Under the pieces are notes generated by a model that saw only the letters and a program-made list of their open reading frames with translations, searched no databases and had not been told where the DNA came from. A DNA stretch of 41,734 bases, taken from assembly GCF_000770925.1 (NCBI RefSeq), contig NZ_JDTK01000019.1, positions 1 through 41,734 on the forward strand. The letters run 5' to 3'. This DNA is from Bifidobacterium ruminantium DSM 6489 (GTDB lineage Bacteria > Actinomycetota > Actinomycetes > Actinomycetales > Bifidobacteriaceae). Positions within the stretch are counted from its first letter, which is position 1. Each line of letters begins with the position of its first letter. Of this stretch, positions 26,682-35,549 are shown one piece after another. Both the position numbers and the translations under genes were made by a program.

Positions 26682-29300
26682 CTAGTTGCTGGTCAGGAAC
26701 GTCTCGTTGCCGCGCGTGAAGTCCAGCACCGCGCCCGCAAGCTGCACATAATCCTGCAGGGCGGAATCCTCCGCCACCAGTTTCAGGGCCTCGGCTCTGG
26801 CGTCCTCAATGATCTTCACATCCTTGACCACGCGCAGCAGCTTCAATCCCGACTTTCCGCCGGATTGCGCGTCGCCGAGCACGTCGCCCGCGCCGCGGAA
26901 CTCAAGATCAGCCTGCGCGATTTCGGCGCCATCCAGCGTGCCGGAAATCACTTCGAGTCTCTTCGCCGCGTCGCTGCCTTCCGGCGCGCGAGAAATCAGG
27001 AACGCGCCCGATTCGGTGCCGCCACGCCCCACACGTCCGCGCAGCTGGTGCAGCTGCGATAACCCGTACCTGTCGGCGTCGAAGATCACCATGCAGCTGG
27101 CCTGTGCCACATCCACACCGACTTCGATGACGGTGGTGGCCACCAGCACCGGCGTTTTTCCGGATTCGAAATCGGCCATGACCTGCGCCTTCGTCGCGTC
27201 GTCGTCACGTCCGGTCAGCGTGGCTATGCGGATGCCGGCGAACTGCGGCAGCGATCGCAATCGTTCCGCGATTTCCGCGACGGCGTGCAATGGCGGCTTT
27301 TGCTCGCGCTGCGCGTCATCCTCGCCCAGATCGTACATGTCGTCGAACGCGGAGCCCACTTCCGCGTCATCCGCGCCGTCCGCAGTATCGGCGTCCTCAG
27401 AAGACGCGTCGATACGCGGGCAAACCACGTACGCGCGCTCCCCCGCGTCGATACGATGGCGAATCAGGCCGAACATCTCCGCCATGAGCGAGCCGTTCTC
27501 CTCCGGCACGATGAAGGTGCGGATCGGCTTGCGACCGCCCGGCAGCTCGGTGAGCCAGGAGATGTCGAGGTCGCCGAACCAGGTCATGGCGGCGGTGCGC
27601 GGAATCGGCGTGGCCGTCATAACCAGCAGATGCGGGGCCGTGGAACCTTTGCCGTTCAACGATTCGCGCTGCTCCACGCCAAAGCGGTGCTGTTCATCGA
27701 TCACCGCCAGCGCGAGGTTCGGCGCCTGAAAGGTCTTGGAGAACGCGGCGTGCGTGGCCACCACGATGCACGGCTTGCCGGAGGCGGCCGCGGCGAGCAC
27801 TCGTCGGCGGACGGCGAGCCTCATGCCGCCGGTGAGCAGCAGCACCGGAATATCTGCCGGTTGTCCACCGTCCTGCGATGCCGTTCCATCGCCTGCGTCG
27901 ACTTGTCCACCTTTGTCCACGGTGCCATTGTGAGTTGTTTTTTCGTTGGATTCCCCGGATTGTGCGGCGTCGCGCATACGATCCACCATGCCACAGATGC
28001 TTTCGTAATGCTGTTCGGCCAACACCTGCGTCGGCGCCACCAGCACCGCCTGTTTGCCGGAGCCGACGGCCTGCATCATCGCGGCGACCGCCACCACGGT
28101 CTTGCCGGAGCCGACCTCGCCCTGCAACAGCCGCTGCATGGGGTAATCGCGCGCCATGTCCGAGGAAATGTCGTCGATGACCCGCTGCTGCCCGTCCGTC
28201 AGCGTGAACGGCAGCGACGCCACGAAATCGTCCTTCAAGCGAGTGCCGGCGCAGGCCGTCGCCTTGGCCTTGCGCGACGAGTCGCGCGACTGCACCAACG
28301 CCGTCTGGCAGACGAGCGCCTCCTCGTAACGCAGCGTCCGCAACGCCTCATCGAATCGCCGGCGGTCCTGCGGATCGTGAATCGCCATAAACGCCTCGGC
28401 ACGATGCATCAGCCCATGTTCCGCGCGGAACCGTTCCGGCATGATGTCCGGAACCGCGACAGCCAGCGCTTCAGTCCGGGCTTCGCGATCGGCTTGCGGA
28501 AGGTCGGATTCCCCGTTTTGCGCGTCGGGTGCGCCGTCCTGCTGCATGGCACTGGCCGCCCGAGCCGCCGCGTATTCGTCGCCGCACAGCGCGTCCATGC
28601 ATTTTTCGATCGATTCGTGGATGTGTTCGCTGGAAATCCGCGAATTCGCATGATATACGGGCCGGGGGCGGCACACGTGGCGCAACGCCTCCGGAATCGA
28701 TTCCGCATCGTATTTCAGATTGCCCGCATAGGTATTCGCTCCGGCGGAATTCCCCGCGAAATCCGCCGTGCCATTGCTTCCGTCGATTCCCCCGCTTTCA
28801 CCGAAGCCGTCGTCCCATTCCGCACGCTCGTCCTCCGTACGTTCGGCGGCCGGATCCACGGTCAGCAGGTCGGGATGTGTGAATTGCAAGCGATCGTTGT
28901 ATACGCTCGGCTCCCCCGCGACCACCAGCAGCGCGCCCGGCCGCAGCCTGCGCTGGATCCAATCGACATACGATTTCCGGTAGGAGAAGAACACCAGCGA
29001 CGCCATGGAAGCGCTCTGACGCCGGTTTTGCGCGAAATCGCCGTCGTCCACGTCTGTAATCAGACGGAATCCGCGCCTGGCCATCGGAAACACGCGCACG
29101 TCCCGCACATGCGCGGCGAACGCCATCTTTTCCCCGATTTTCGCTTCGCGCAACGCCTTCGCCGGCACGGGATCGGTGACGCGGAACGGATAGTAGGTCA
29201 GCGCGTCGCCGACCGACACCACACCCAGTGATTTCAGCGCGTTAGACCTCCGACGGTTGCTTTCGACGGAAGAAATCGGGGTTTCCAATGTGGTGCTCAT
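26682..29300 (-). CDS. recG: ATP-dependent DNA helicase RecG
   Basis: Helicase that reverses stalled replication forks and processes branched DNA. The 872-residue protein has an N-terminal wedge/OB domain (about 60-160), Walker A GEVGSGKT, the Walker B box DEQHRFG, MTATPIPRT and the C-terminal GRVGRGG motif VI. It is about 180 residues longer than E. coli RecG owing to several acidic or low-complexity inserts: about residues 165-215, 260-300, a stretch after the first helicase motifs, and one near 640-680. The ATG at 29300 has GGAG four bases upstream. Confidence 0.94.
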   Translation of the reverse strand: MSTTLETPISSVESNRRRSNALKSLGVVSVGDALTYYPFRVTDPVPAKALREAKIGEKMAFAAHVRDVRVFPMARRGFRLITDVDDGDFAQNRRQSASMASLVFFSYRKSYVDWIQRRLRPGALLVVAGEPSVYNDRLQFTHPDLLTVDPAAERTEDERAEWDDGFGESGGIDGSNGTADFAGNSAGANTYAGNLKYDAESIPEALRHVCRPRPVYHANSRISSEHIHESIEKCMDALCGDEYAAARAASAMQQDGAPDAQNGESDLPQADREARTEALAVAVPDIMPERFRAEHGLMHRAEAFMAIHDPQDRRRFDEALRTLRYEEALVCQTALVQSRDSSRKAKATACAGTRLKDDFVASLPFTLTDGQQRVIDDISSDMARDYPMQRLLQGEVGSGKTVVAVAAMMQAVGSGKQAVLVAPTQVLAEQHYESICGMVDRMRDAAQSGESNEKTTHNGTVDKGGQVDAGDGTASQDGGQPADIPVLLLTGGMRLAVRRRVLAAAASGKPCIVVATHAAFSKTFQAPNLALAVIDEQHRFGVEQRESLNGKGSTAPHLLVMTATPIPRTAAMTWFGDLDISWLTELPGGRKPIRTFIVPEENGSLMAEMFGLIRHRIDAGERAYVVCPRIDASSEDADTADGADDAEVGSAFDDMYDLGEDDAQREQKPPLHAVAEIAERLRSLPQFAGIRIATLTGRDDDATKAQVMADFESGKTPVLVATTVIEVGVDVAQASCMVIFDADRYGLSQLHQLRGRVGRGGTESGAFLISRAPEGSDAAKRLEVISGTLDGAEIAQADLEFRGAGDVLGDAQSGGKSGLKLLRVVKDVKIIEDARAEALKLVAEDSALQDYVQLAGAVLDFTRGNETFLTSN

Positions 29301-29411
29301 AACACTCCATTGTGTCACGACGGGATGATTGTGCGGCGGGCGGAATTCCCCACCATTGTGAGGCGCGCGGGCAACAGAGCAGCAGACACCAACACTGCCG
29401 CGAATAAAGCA

Positions 29412-29445
29412 AAACCCCGGCGGCCGAATCGGCTTACCGGGGTTT
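29412..29445 (-). terminator. Rho-independent terminator of rpmB
   Basis: AAACCCCGG (29412-29420) pairs with CCGGGGTTT (29437-29445), with an inner GCCGA/TCGGC stem. On the minus strand it is followed by TTTTGCTTT. It starts 20 bases after the rpmB stop and separates it from recG. Confidence 0.85.
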
Positions 29446-29464
29446 CAAGCTGTTATTTCGCGAT

Positions 29465-29659
29465 TCACGCTTCAACGCGCTGGACCTTGCCAGCCTTGAT
29501 GCACTTCACGCAGACGCGAACGCGAACGTTCTCGCCGTCGATGGTGGTGCGAACCGGCTGCAGGTTCGGGCGGAAGGTGCGCTTATTGCGAATATGTGAG
29601 TGCGAAACGGTGAAACCGGTCTGCGGTCCCTTGCCGCACACTGCGCAACGAGCTGCCAT
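29465..29659 (-). CDS. rpmB: 50S ribosomal protein L28
   Basis: A 64-residue basic protein with the L28 start [16 protein letters not shown] and the [14 protein letters not shown] core, ending with a CVKCI pair. With the CAVC motif it keeps two Cys-x-x-Cys pairs, the zinc-binding form. AGGGAG stands six bases before the ATG at 29659. Single-gene unit: own terminator downstream, 167 bases to the next gene upstream. Confidence 0.96.
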   Translation of the reverse strand: MAARCAVCGKGPQTGFTVSHSHIRNKRTFRPNLQPVRTTIDGENVRVRVCVKCIKAGKVQRVEA

Positions 29660-29826
29660 AATGGACTCCCTATAATTACTATTGACTTGCAAGTCTGCGC
29701 GTTCGATGTCACACAGCGAAGTGCATGGCAGAACACACAACTTCTCAACTATACAACCAGCCCCGGCCAATCGCAAAACCTGTGGATGGAAATCGTGTGC
29801 GATTCCCCACATTCCGCCGTTTTGCG

Positions 29827-31788
29827 TCAGTCAGCATCCTTCCGCTCCACGCCGTAGCGCAGGCTGGCGGACATCGAGGCAACCACGTCGCCACCGCCAC
29901 GCATGCCCAGCACCCAGGCCGCGTCATATGCGAGCAGCGGGAAACCGGCGTCGGCCAGCCCCACGGCGGCCCGCGCCAGCACATTCAGCACGGTATCCGA
30001 CGGCGCCACGGGCACATTGCCAGCACGCAACGCGGCATGCGCCTCAGCGGGCGTCATGTCCGGTGAAGTCAGTCCCATCTGCTGGCTCAACTCGTAGGCC
30101 TCATCCTTCGCAGAGTGGCGGAACGGCGTGCCTCCATCCACCATCATCGCGTAGCAGGCGAGCGCTTCGGGCAGCCGTCCGATCCTCCACAGCGCGTATC
30201 CGAGCCGGTAGTACAGCACTTCGCAATCGACCGGCGTCACGGCGAGCTTCAACGCCTCGACGAGCGTGTCCGCGGTTTTGCCGAAATCCCCGTTCCTCCC
30301 GTATACCTGCGAAAGCCCTTCGCGGTGCTGCATACAGGTCGGCCCGAGGTCGACGCAGGTTCGGCTTTCCCGTTCGGCCCGTTCGAAATCGCCATTGTCC
30401 AGAGCAAGTTCGCCGAGGTTCCGGTGCACGTCGACGACCGCGTCCGGCACTTTCCAGTATCGCGTCCGCTCGTTGCCGTCGAGCAGCGAGACCATCATGC
30501 GGCTGGCCGGACGGTTGCAATACAGCGGTTTCTCGCCGTTGGGACCGGGTTTCGCCTCACCTGCCTCGCCGAGCTGTGTCAAGGCCGTCTCGAGCTGCAG
30601 TTCGGCCACCATCGGCGAATTCTTGTTTTCTTCGACGATGGCGTCGACGTCGGCGGCGGAGATGGGAGCATCCTCCTCGTGCATAACGTCGAGCTCGCAT
30701 GCACGGTCCGCGCGCAGCAGCCCGCGCAGCGATTCCGGCAATTCACGCCGGTCCTGCCATACGGGAGTGCGGTTCTCCAGGAACACCGCAGGCATGACCA
30801 ACGGCTCTATCGGCGTCAGCGCACGGTTGGCGTCGAAGTGCCCCGAATAGCGCACCGGTTTCAGAATATTGAGCAGGGAAAGCGGATCCACGTCCAACGG
30901 CACGGCGTCGCAATCACCTTTCTTCATGGCGGGCAGCGCGCCCATCATGAACGGCACGCGGTCGAATCCCATGGAAATCACGGGAACGCCGTCCGCGTCA
31001 CCCGCACAGCCGGTCAAATCGACCTGCGTGAGCCGCACGCTGGACGAGAACGCGCCCCATGCCAGCAGCCCGGCCAATCGCACGGCATATGCGGAGACGA
31101 AACCGTCGCGATACTGTGGAGCGACCGGCATAACCGACGGCTTCGGAATGCCGTAGCGCACCACCATCACACCCGTCCGCGCGTCCACGTCGAACCGGTA
31201 GGCCAGGCGGAACGGCAATTCGAGGCCTTCGCAGACGTTGGCGAAGCGGGTGCCTATATCCCAGTTTCCGCCGCGCGCGGCCTCCACACCGCATATGGTG
31301 CGGAATTCGTTCTCGCCTTCCTGCAATTCGTCGATATCTCGAATCTCCCCGGATACGTTGCGCAGAAATTGTTGCGATTTCGCCAGATAGTAGCGTTCGT
31401 CGATCTGCGAAACCGGCATGCCTTCCGCCAGCGCCTCGTGCGCTTCGTCATCGGCGTAGTCGATGCGGTTGAGCGCCGATTCGACCATTTGCAGCACGTC
31501 GCGCTGCTCTTCAGTGAGCTCGCCGCCGTTGCAGCGGATCCAGAAACGTGTCGAAGTGCTCAGCCTGATCACTTCGAGATCGTTTTCTGCCGCGATGTCG
31601 CGGATACGTTGCGCTCCGGCCTCGACCAGTAGTTGGGCTGCGAACCGTTCGAATGGCGTGGCTTGCTCGGCGTTGTTCGTGGTGCCGCGGTAGATGATCA
31701 TGTCGATCACGTCCGGCAGCGGCTGCTTCAATACCGCCCGTAGCATCTGCACGTTCACGTCAAGAGAGTTCGGGACCTGCACACCCAT
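29827..31788 (-). CDS. TPR-repeat protein of unknown function
   Basis: A 653-residue cytoplasmic protein without signal or membrane segments. The C-terminal third (about residues 450-560) has tetratricopeptide-like helices: [19 protein letters not shown], then a repeat beginning [18 protein letters not shown] and one with [22 protein letters not shown] folds bind partner proteins. I do not recognise the N-terminal 440 residues, which are mixed alpha/beta with no catalytic motif. AAGGAG precedes the ATG at 31788. It is divergent from the UMF1 transporter across 295 bases; in that gap only a weak TACGAT (32063-32068) upstream of the transporter can be noted. Confidence 0.75.
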   Translation of the reverse strand: MGVQVPNSLDVNVQMLRAVLKQPLPDVIDMIIYRGTTNNAEQATPFERFAAQLLVEAGAQRIRDIAAENDLEVIRLSTSTRFWIRCNGGELTEEQRDVLQMVESALNRIDYADDEAHEALAEGMPVSQIDERYYLAKSQQFLRNVSGEIRDIDELQEGENEFRTICGVEAARGGNWDIGTRFANVCEGLELPFRLAYRFDVDARTGVMVVRYGIPKPSVMPVAPQYRDGFVSAYAVRLAGLLAWGAFSSSVRLTQVDLTGCAGDADGVPVISMGFDRVPFMMGALPAMKKGDCDAVPLDVDPLSLLNILKPVRYSGHFDANRALTPIEPLVMPAVFLENRTPVWQDRRELPESLRGLLRADRACELDVMHEEDAPISAADVDAIVEENKNSPMVAELQLETALTQLGEAGEAKPGPNGEKPLYCNRPASRMMVSLLDGNERTRYWKVPDAVVDVHRNLGELALDNGDFERAERESRTCVDLGPTCMQHREGLSQVYGRNGDFGKTADTLVEALKLAVTPVDCEVLYYRLGYALWRIGRLPEALACYAMMVDGGTPFRHSAKDEAYELSQQMGLTSPDMTPAEAHAALRAGNVPVAPSDTVLNVLARAAVGLADAGFPLLAYDAAWVLGMRGGGDVVASMSASLRYGVERKDAD

Positions 31789-32083
31789 GGGTAGGGCTCC
31801 TTGTCGTACGGCGACCGCAGGGCGGACTTTGCCGCGCGATCGCGATTCGAAAACATCATCTCAGGTTCCCGACGGCCAGCATTGGCGCCGAAGCAACCGG
31901 ATATGGGCTTCATCATACCTGTCGGCGACCAGGCAGGACGGCGCCGTCTCACATCCGCAGCCGCGTCCACATTACGGACGGAAGCGCACGCCATACACAC
32001 GCCATGCGCGGTTGTTCATGCGCTGTTCATGTCGTGGAACGCACGTGGCCGTCGCGCGCCCCTACGATGGCATATGGAATAAA

Positions 32084-33427
32084 ATGAGCCATAAATTGAC
32101 ATTGAGCCGAAAAGAGTCAACATTGACCGACACAGCTGATACAGCCGCCGAATCGCGCACAACAGCACAAGCCGCCGCTGCTTCCAGGAAAATGACGTCC
32201 CGCGAGAAAAAGTGGATCGTCTACGATGTCGGCAATTCCGCGTTCGTGCTGCTGTCCACTGCCGTGGTGCCGATCTACACGAATTCGCTGCTCAAGGCCG
32301 CGGGCGAGACGAACATCGTGTCCACCTGGGGCTACGCGCAGACCATCGCGTCGCTCGTCATCGCCGTGCTCATGCCGCTGCTCGGCTCCATCGCGGACGT
32401 GCAGGGTATGAAGGTCAAGTTCTTCACCGGCTTCTTCCTGACCGGCGTGGTCATGTGCTGCGCGATGGCGCTGCCGCTCGGCTGGCTCGCGTTCCTCATC
32501 GTGTGCGTTCTGGCCACCATCGGCCTCAACGGCTCGCTCACCTTCTATGACTCCATGCTGGTGGACACCACCAGCAACGAACGCATGGACCGCATCTCCT
32601 CGCACGGCTACGCGTGGGGCTACATCGGCTCCACCGTGCCGTTCATCGTGTGCATCGCGCTGATCTTCGGCGGTCCGGCGCTGTTCGGCTGGTCGACCGT
32701 GGCCTGCACGCGCGCCTCGTTCGTCATCACCGCCGTATGGTGGGCGGCCTTCACCATCCCGCTGCTCACCAGCTACAAGCAGGTGCATTACCGCGCCACC
32801 GCGGCCCAGACCGGCGAGGCCATCCGCGGCACGTTCGCAGAACTTGGCTCCACGTTCCGCGCGATCCGCAGGAACAAGCCGCTGTGGATGTTCATGATCG
32901 CGTTCTTCTTCTATATCGACGCCGTGAACACCGTCATCTCCATGAGCACGTCGTATGGCACGCAGCTGGGCATCGACTCCACGCAGCTGGTCGTGGCGCT
33001 GCTCGTCACGCAGTTCGTGGCGTTCCCGAGCGCCATCATCTACGGCAAGCTGGCCGGCCGATTCGGCGCGAAAACCATGATCACCGTCGCGGTGGTGGCG
33101 TACATGTGCATCGTCTTCTTCGCCGCGTTCTTCCTGCGTTCCGCACTCGAATTCTGGATTCTGGCGATTCTGGTCGGCATGTTCCAGGGTGGCATCCAGG
33201 CGCTGTCCCGCTCGTATTACGGCAAGATCATTCCGAAGGACCATGCCAACGAATACTACGGTTTCTACGATATCTTCGGCAAAAGTGCATCTATCTTCGG
33301 TTCGTTCATGGTCGCGACCGTGACGAGCATCACCGGCAACCCCTCGCTAGGCGTTCTCTCTATTGGTGTCCTGTTGGTTTTGGCATTGGTCTTCCTTGTT
33401 CTCCAGAAGGACCCGATGAAGGCTTGA
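32084..33427 (+). CDS. UMF1-type MFS transporter with element-supplied 3' end
   Basis: A 447-residue major facilitator protein with about 12 hydrophobic segments. DVGNSAFVLL and the WGYAQTIASL segment point to the UMF1 (Atg22-like) group, whose substrates are uncertain. Residues from about 400 to the end come from the inserted element: the junction lies near 33281 (after TTCGGCA), beyond which codon use shifts (TCT, TTG, GTT) and the sequence is diverged but homologous to the displaced host end at 40369-40514. The reading frame is intact to the stop at 33427, so the transporter probably still works. The ATG at 32084 has GGAAT four bases upstream; a TTG at 32123 is an alternative. Confidence 0.88.
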   Translation: MSHKLTLSRKESTLTDTADTAAESRTTAQAAAASRKMTSREKKWIVYDVGNSAFVLLSTAVVPIYTNSLLKAAGETNIVSTWGYAQTIASLVIAVLMPLLGSIADVQGMKVKFFTGFFLTGVVMCCAMALPLGWLAFLIVCVLATIGLNGSLTFYDSMLVDTTSNERMDRISSHGYAWGYIGSTVPFIVCIALIFGGPALFGWSTVACTRASFVITAVWWAAFTIPLLTSYKQVHYRATAAQTGEAIRGTFAELGSTFRAIRRNKPLWMFMIAFFFYIDAVNTVISMSTSYGTQLGIDSTQLVVALLVTQFVAFPSAIIYGKLAGRFGAKTMITVAVVAYMCIVFFAAFFLRSALEFWILAILVGMFQGGIQALSRSYYGKIIPKDHANEYYGFYDIFGKSASIFGSFMVATVTSITGNPSLGVLSIGVLLVLALVFLVLQKDPMKA

Positions 33428-33430
33428 ATC

Positions 33431-33508
33431 TTACACAAAACGAGTGTGTAACGACGGTTTGTGTAAGGTTTTGTGTAACGATCGGCGTTTTTGTGTAAGT
33501 CTGTGTAA
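33431..33508. repeat. Left-end TGTGTAA arm-site cluster
   Basis: Five direct copies of TGTGTAA (starting 33445, 33460, 33472, 33492 and 33502) and one inverted copy (33431-33437), several within TTTTGTGTAA[CG]. They start just after the transporter stop. The same word occurs twice next to the integrase start at the right end, so these are probable integrase or excisionase binding sites. The remaining gap to 33725 has a TGTGAC/GTCACA inverted pair near 33595 and nothing else. Confidence 0.75.
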
Positions 33509-33725
33509 CCTTGCCATATGCGGTGTTGTAGAAGCCTCACAAACGGCGGAATCTCAATGTTTCCCGCATCTTCCGCCATTCCGGGACCATAAAAGTGTGA
33601 CTTTCGTCACATTTTCTTGTTCTTTGCCGGTTTTGCTGTGCCCTGCGCCGATATCCAACCCGTGAGTTGCGTGGATTGCAGGCCACCGAAGGCGGCCGCC
33701 ACGCGGCGAAGGCAGGTAAGAAAAG

Positions 33726-34070
33726 ATGAAGATCAGGATGAGTGCCGAACAGGCTGCAGGTCTGTTCGAGTTCGCCATGCTGCAGGATCTCGACCCGACA
33801 TCGATGGAGCCGATGAAGGTCTCCCGTGATTCCGCCGAGCTGAAGCTCGTGGACGGCAGACCGGTCTTTAGGGTGAGGGTGACGGCCCTCGACCGTGAAT
33901 CGGGCCGTGAGATGGACGCCGTGGGCCTGAAAATCAAGAGCAAGCCGCAGGCCAAGATCGGGCGCACTTTCGATCTGAAGCTGGCAGGTCAGGTGACGGT
34001 CACGCCTTACGTGACCAGCGCTAATCGTCTGGGCTGGAGCATTGTGGCTGATGGCCTCGCGGAGAAGTAA
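33726..34070 (+). CDS. Small beta-rich protein of the element (unknown)
   Basis: A 114-residue protein, soluble, with alternating strand-like segments (ELKLVDGRPVFRVRVTAL, then GRTFDLKLAGQVTVTPYVT). I do not recognise the family. The size, composition and position ahead of a replication gene would suit an OB-fold single-stranded DNA-binding protein, but this is only inference. AGG upstream of the ATG is a weak site. It is followed two bases later by the start of a small membrane protein. Confidence 0.6.
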   Translation: MKIRMSAEQAAGLFEFAMLQDLDPTSMEPMKVSRDSAELKLVDGRPVFRVRVTALDRESGREMDAVGLKIKSKPQAKIGRTFDLKLAGQVTVTPYVTSANRLGWSIVADGLAEK

Positions 34071-34072
34071 TA

Positions 34073-34501
34073 ATGTCGGGTCGGCTGTTTTTGCTGCTGT
34101 TCTTTGTCTTGCAGATGGTTGGAACGGCGGTGGCGTTGTGGCTGCTGGCGGCCTTAGACGGCTGCTGGTGGCCCTTCGGGCCTCGTTACACGGTGGTGAA
34201 ACTGGATGGAAAAGCAGATAGGAAGGCTGAACGCACGGATTCCGAGGGAGGAGCTGACGGCGCTCAGGACGTGGTGCGCGGCGCACGACAAGACGGTCTC
34301 GAGGGTTCTGACCGGACTCATCCACGCCTTCAATGTGACGCAGCGGAAAGCGGATGCGGCGGAGACGGCGCGGATTTGCAAGAACCTCGAGAAAGCGGCT
34401 CACCTGAAAGTGCAAGCCTACAAGGAGCAGGGGCGGCAGATGCTGCGGGATTCCGGGCCGAGCTTGAGCGACGGGCTGCCGCTGCCGGATTTAGACGATG
34501 A
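34073..34501 (+). CDS. Small membrane protein, overlapping next gene
   Basis: The start (GGAGAAG upstream, two bases after the previous stop) and first 40 residues are convincing: one strongly hydrophobic segment (about residues 5-30, LFLLLFFVLQMVG onward) followed by Trp/Pro and Lys-rich sequence. After about residue 44 the frame overlaps the better-supported gene at 34206, and its Gly/Ala/Asp-rich composition looks like an out-of-frame shadow. The true product may be the full 142 residues, or the gene may have lost its stop. Confidence 0.45.
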   Translation: MSGRLFLLLFFVLQMVGTAVALWLLAALDGCWWPFGPRYTVVKLDGKADRKAERTDSEGGADGAQDVVRGARQDGLEGSDRTHPRLQCDAAESGCGGDGADLQEPRESGSPESASLQGAGAADAAGFRAELERRAAAAGFRR

Positions 34502-34508
34502 GCGATAA
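34206..34508 (+). CDS. Possible ribbon-helix-helix-like small protein
   Basis: A 100-residue protein starting MEKQIGRLNARIPREELTA, followed by LRTWCAAHDKTVSRVLTGLI. The short strand with Arg/Pro followed by two helices resembles a ribbon-helix-helix DNA-binding unit (as in MobC or CopG-like proteins). The second half is a charged helix. No strong ribosome site is visible. It overlaps the preceding membrane protein in another frame and the next small gene by 11 bases. Confidence 0.6.
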   Translation: MEKQIGRLNARIPREELTALRTWCAAHDKTVSRVLTGLIHAFNVTQRKADAAETARICKNLEKAAHLKVQAYKEQGRQMLRDSGPSLSDGLPLPDLDDER

Positions 34509-34683
34509 CGAGATGGATCGATGGCGGAAGGCCTTCGGCGCGTGGGATCTCCCGCCCGTTTTGCTGGAGGCGATGACGAGTGATAAAGACGATGACGCTC
34601 GCTGCGGCGGCCCGTTGGGCGGGCGTGAGCCCGAGGATGCCGGGCATTATGTTGACCGGTCGATTGATCGATTCGCTGAGTGA
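34498..34683 (+). CDS. Very small unknown protein of the element
   Basis: A 61-residue frame whose ATG overlaps the end of the previous gene, as expected for a coupled operon. MDRWRKAFGAWDLPPVLLEAM looks like a real helical protein; the rest is acidic. No family recognised. An alternative frame starting GTG at 34580 with GGAGG upstream runs across it. Confidence 0.4.
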   Translation: MSDNEMDRWRKAFGAWDLPPVLLEAMTSDKDDDARCGGPLGGREPEDAGHYVDRSIDRFAE

Positions 34684-34796
34684 GCTCGAAATGGATTGCA
34701 CTGGGTTGGCTCCCGAGCTTGTGAGTTCAATGCCAGGCCGAGCTACCGGGTGTGATGGGGATGACGAATCCGCCGGACGGCGGCAGCGGAGGGGGT

Positions 34797-34826
34797 CTGG
34801 GGGCGCCTGCTGCATAGCGCCCCCAG
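34797..34826. terminator. GC-rich hairpin before the excisionase-like gene
   Basis: CTGGGGGCGC (34797-34806) pairs perfectly with GCGCCCCCAG (34817-34826) around a ten-base loop. It lies 24 bases before the GTG at 34851. There is no U run; it may weaken read-through into the next gene. Confidence 0.5.
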
Positions 34827-34850
34827 TGGGTCGATGAGGAGGTGAGTCGA

Positions 34851-35033
34851 GTGGAACCGGAGAAAGGCGGGTGGTGGTCTGTCGAGCAGGCTGCCGAGGT
34901 GAGCGGGCTTTCTAAGTGGGTGGTTCGCAAGCTTTGCCGAGGCGGTGGCCACTTTGTGGCGAGAAGGCCGGGCCGTAGGTGGCAGATCGGTTCTTCGAGT
35001 TTCGTGGCGTGGCTGCTGGAGAGCTATCGATGA
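34851..35033 (+). CDS. Excisionase-like winged helix DNA-binding protein
   Basis: A 60-residue basic protein reading WWSVEQAAEVSGLSKWVV followed by RRPGRRWQIGSSSFVAWL. This is the layout of small MerR-like/Xis excisionases: helix-turn-helix with SVEQAAEVSGLS, then a wing with RPGRRWQI. The GTG at 34851 has AGGAGG eight bases upstream, preferred over a GTG at 34842. In the element it is the natural candidate for controlling integrase direction. It ends in ATGA, where a doubtful frame begins. Confidence 0.7.
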   Translation: MEPEKGGWWSVEQAAEVSGLSKWVVRKLCRGGGHFVARRPGRRWQIGSSSFVAWLLESYR

Positions 35034-35277
35034 AGAAGCGTGGAAGTGCCGTAGCGGCCGGTGGCCCGGCGCGGGAGCAGGCGCGGGAGGCTGTGCCTGT
35101 CGAGGCTAGGCGCGCTGGGCGCGCTAGATGCCGCGAGGTCCGTGACGCTTCAGCGGCACGGCAGCCGAGCCGGCGGCTGTGCGCCTGTGTGCTTGCCGAA
35201 GCCGAGGCGCGAGCCGAGGCGGTGCCTGCGAGGCGGTGCCGAAGGCCTAGCTGGCGAGCGGGGCGCTGCCATGCGGC

Positions 35278-35349
35278 ACGGTAGGTGGGTGCGGACCGCG
35301 AAGCGGGCCGGTGGGCCGTCAGGCCCACTTACTTACACCCACCTACCGT
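35278..35349. other. Cloverleaf-like nested inverted repeat, candidate replication origin
   Basis: Outer arms 35278-35291 and 35336-35349 (ACGGTAGGTGGGTG) are perfect 14-bp complements. Inside are two smaller hairpins: CCGC/GCGG (35296-35306) and GTGGGCC/GGCCCAC (35311-35328). The unpaired TTACTTA (35329-35335) sits beside the outer stem and recalls the nick-site word of CRESS replicons (TAxTATTAC), though it is not the same. It lies about 200 bases before rep. The region 35034-35277 before it is very GC-rich with imperfect repeats and no convincing gene. Confidence 0.6.
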
Positions 35350-35372
35350 ACAGAGCGGGAAAAGCACGTCAG

Positions 35373-35472
35373 AACGTTGGAATCCCGCGATTTAGGCCGC
35401 ACGCAAAGTCACATGGAAATGCGTGCCGGGATTGTTATGAGAAGTGCGGAAAACGTTGGAATCACGCGATTA
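35373..35472. repeat. Iteron-like direct repeats upstream of rep
   Basis: AACGTTGGAATCCCGCGATTT at 35373-35393 recurs at 35452-35472 with two differences (79-base offset). Between and after them is an 11-bp inverted pair (GCACGCAAAGT at 35399-35409, complement at 35497-35507). Iterons next to an origin and rep gene suit Rep binding sites. A further direct repeat, GCGTGCTGGGAaGGACA, stands just before the rep start. Confidence 0.65.
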
Positions 35473-35549
35473 TTGCAGCACGTGAGGTGAATGGCCACTT
35501 TGCGTGCTAGCGTGCTGGGAAGGACAACTTCGCGTGCTGGGAGGACAGG

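Noticed and set aside
26671..26684. TAGGCT eight bases before rsmD as a promoter
   Set aside because: Contains the recG stop codon; the two genes are 11 bases apart and probably co-transcribed.
27285..29231. 648-codon antisense frame over recG
   Set aside because: Shadow; the RecG motifs on the other strand are decisive.
34580..34837. 85-codon frame with GGAGG before a GTG start
   Set aside because: Crosses the 34498 gene and runs through a perfect 10-bp hairpin; tail is low-complexity. Possible but not supported enough.
35030..35284. 84-codon frame starting at an ATGA overlap after the excisionase-like gene
   Set aside because: Almost only Ala/Arg/Glu; looks like GC-rich origin-proximal DNA.
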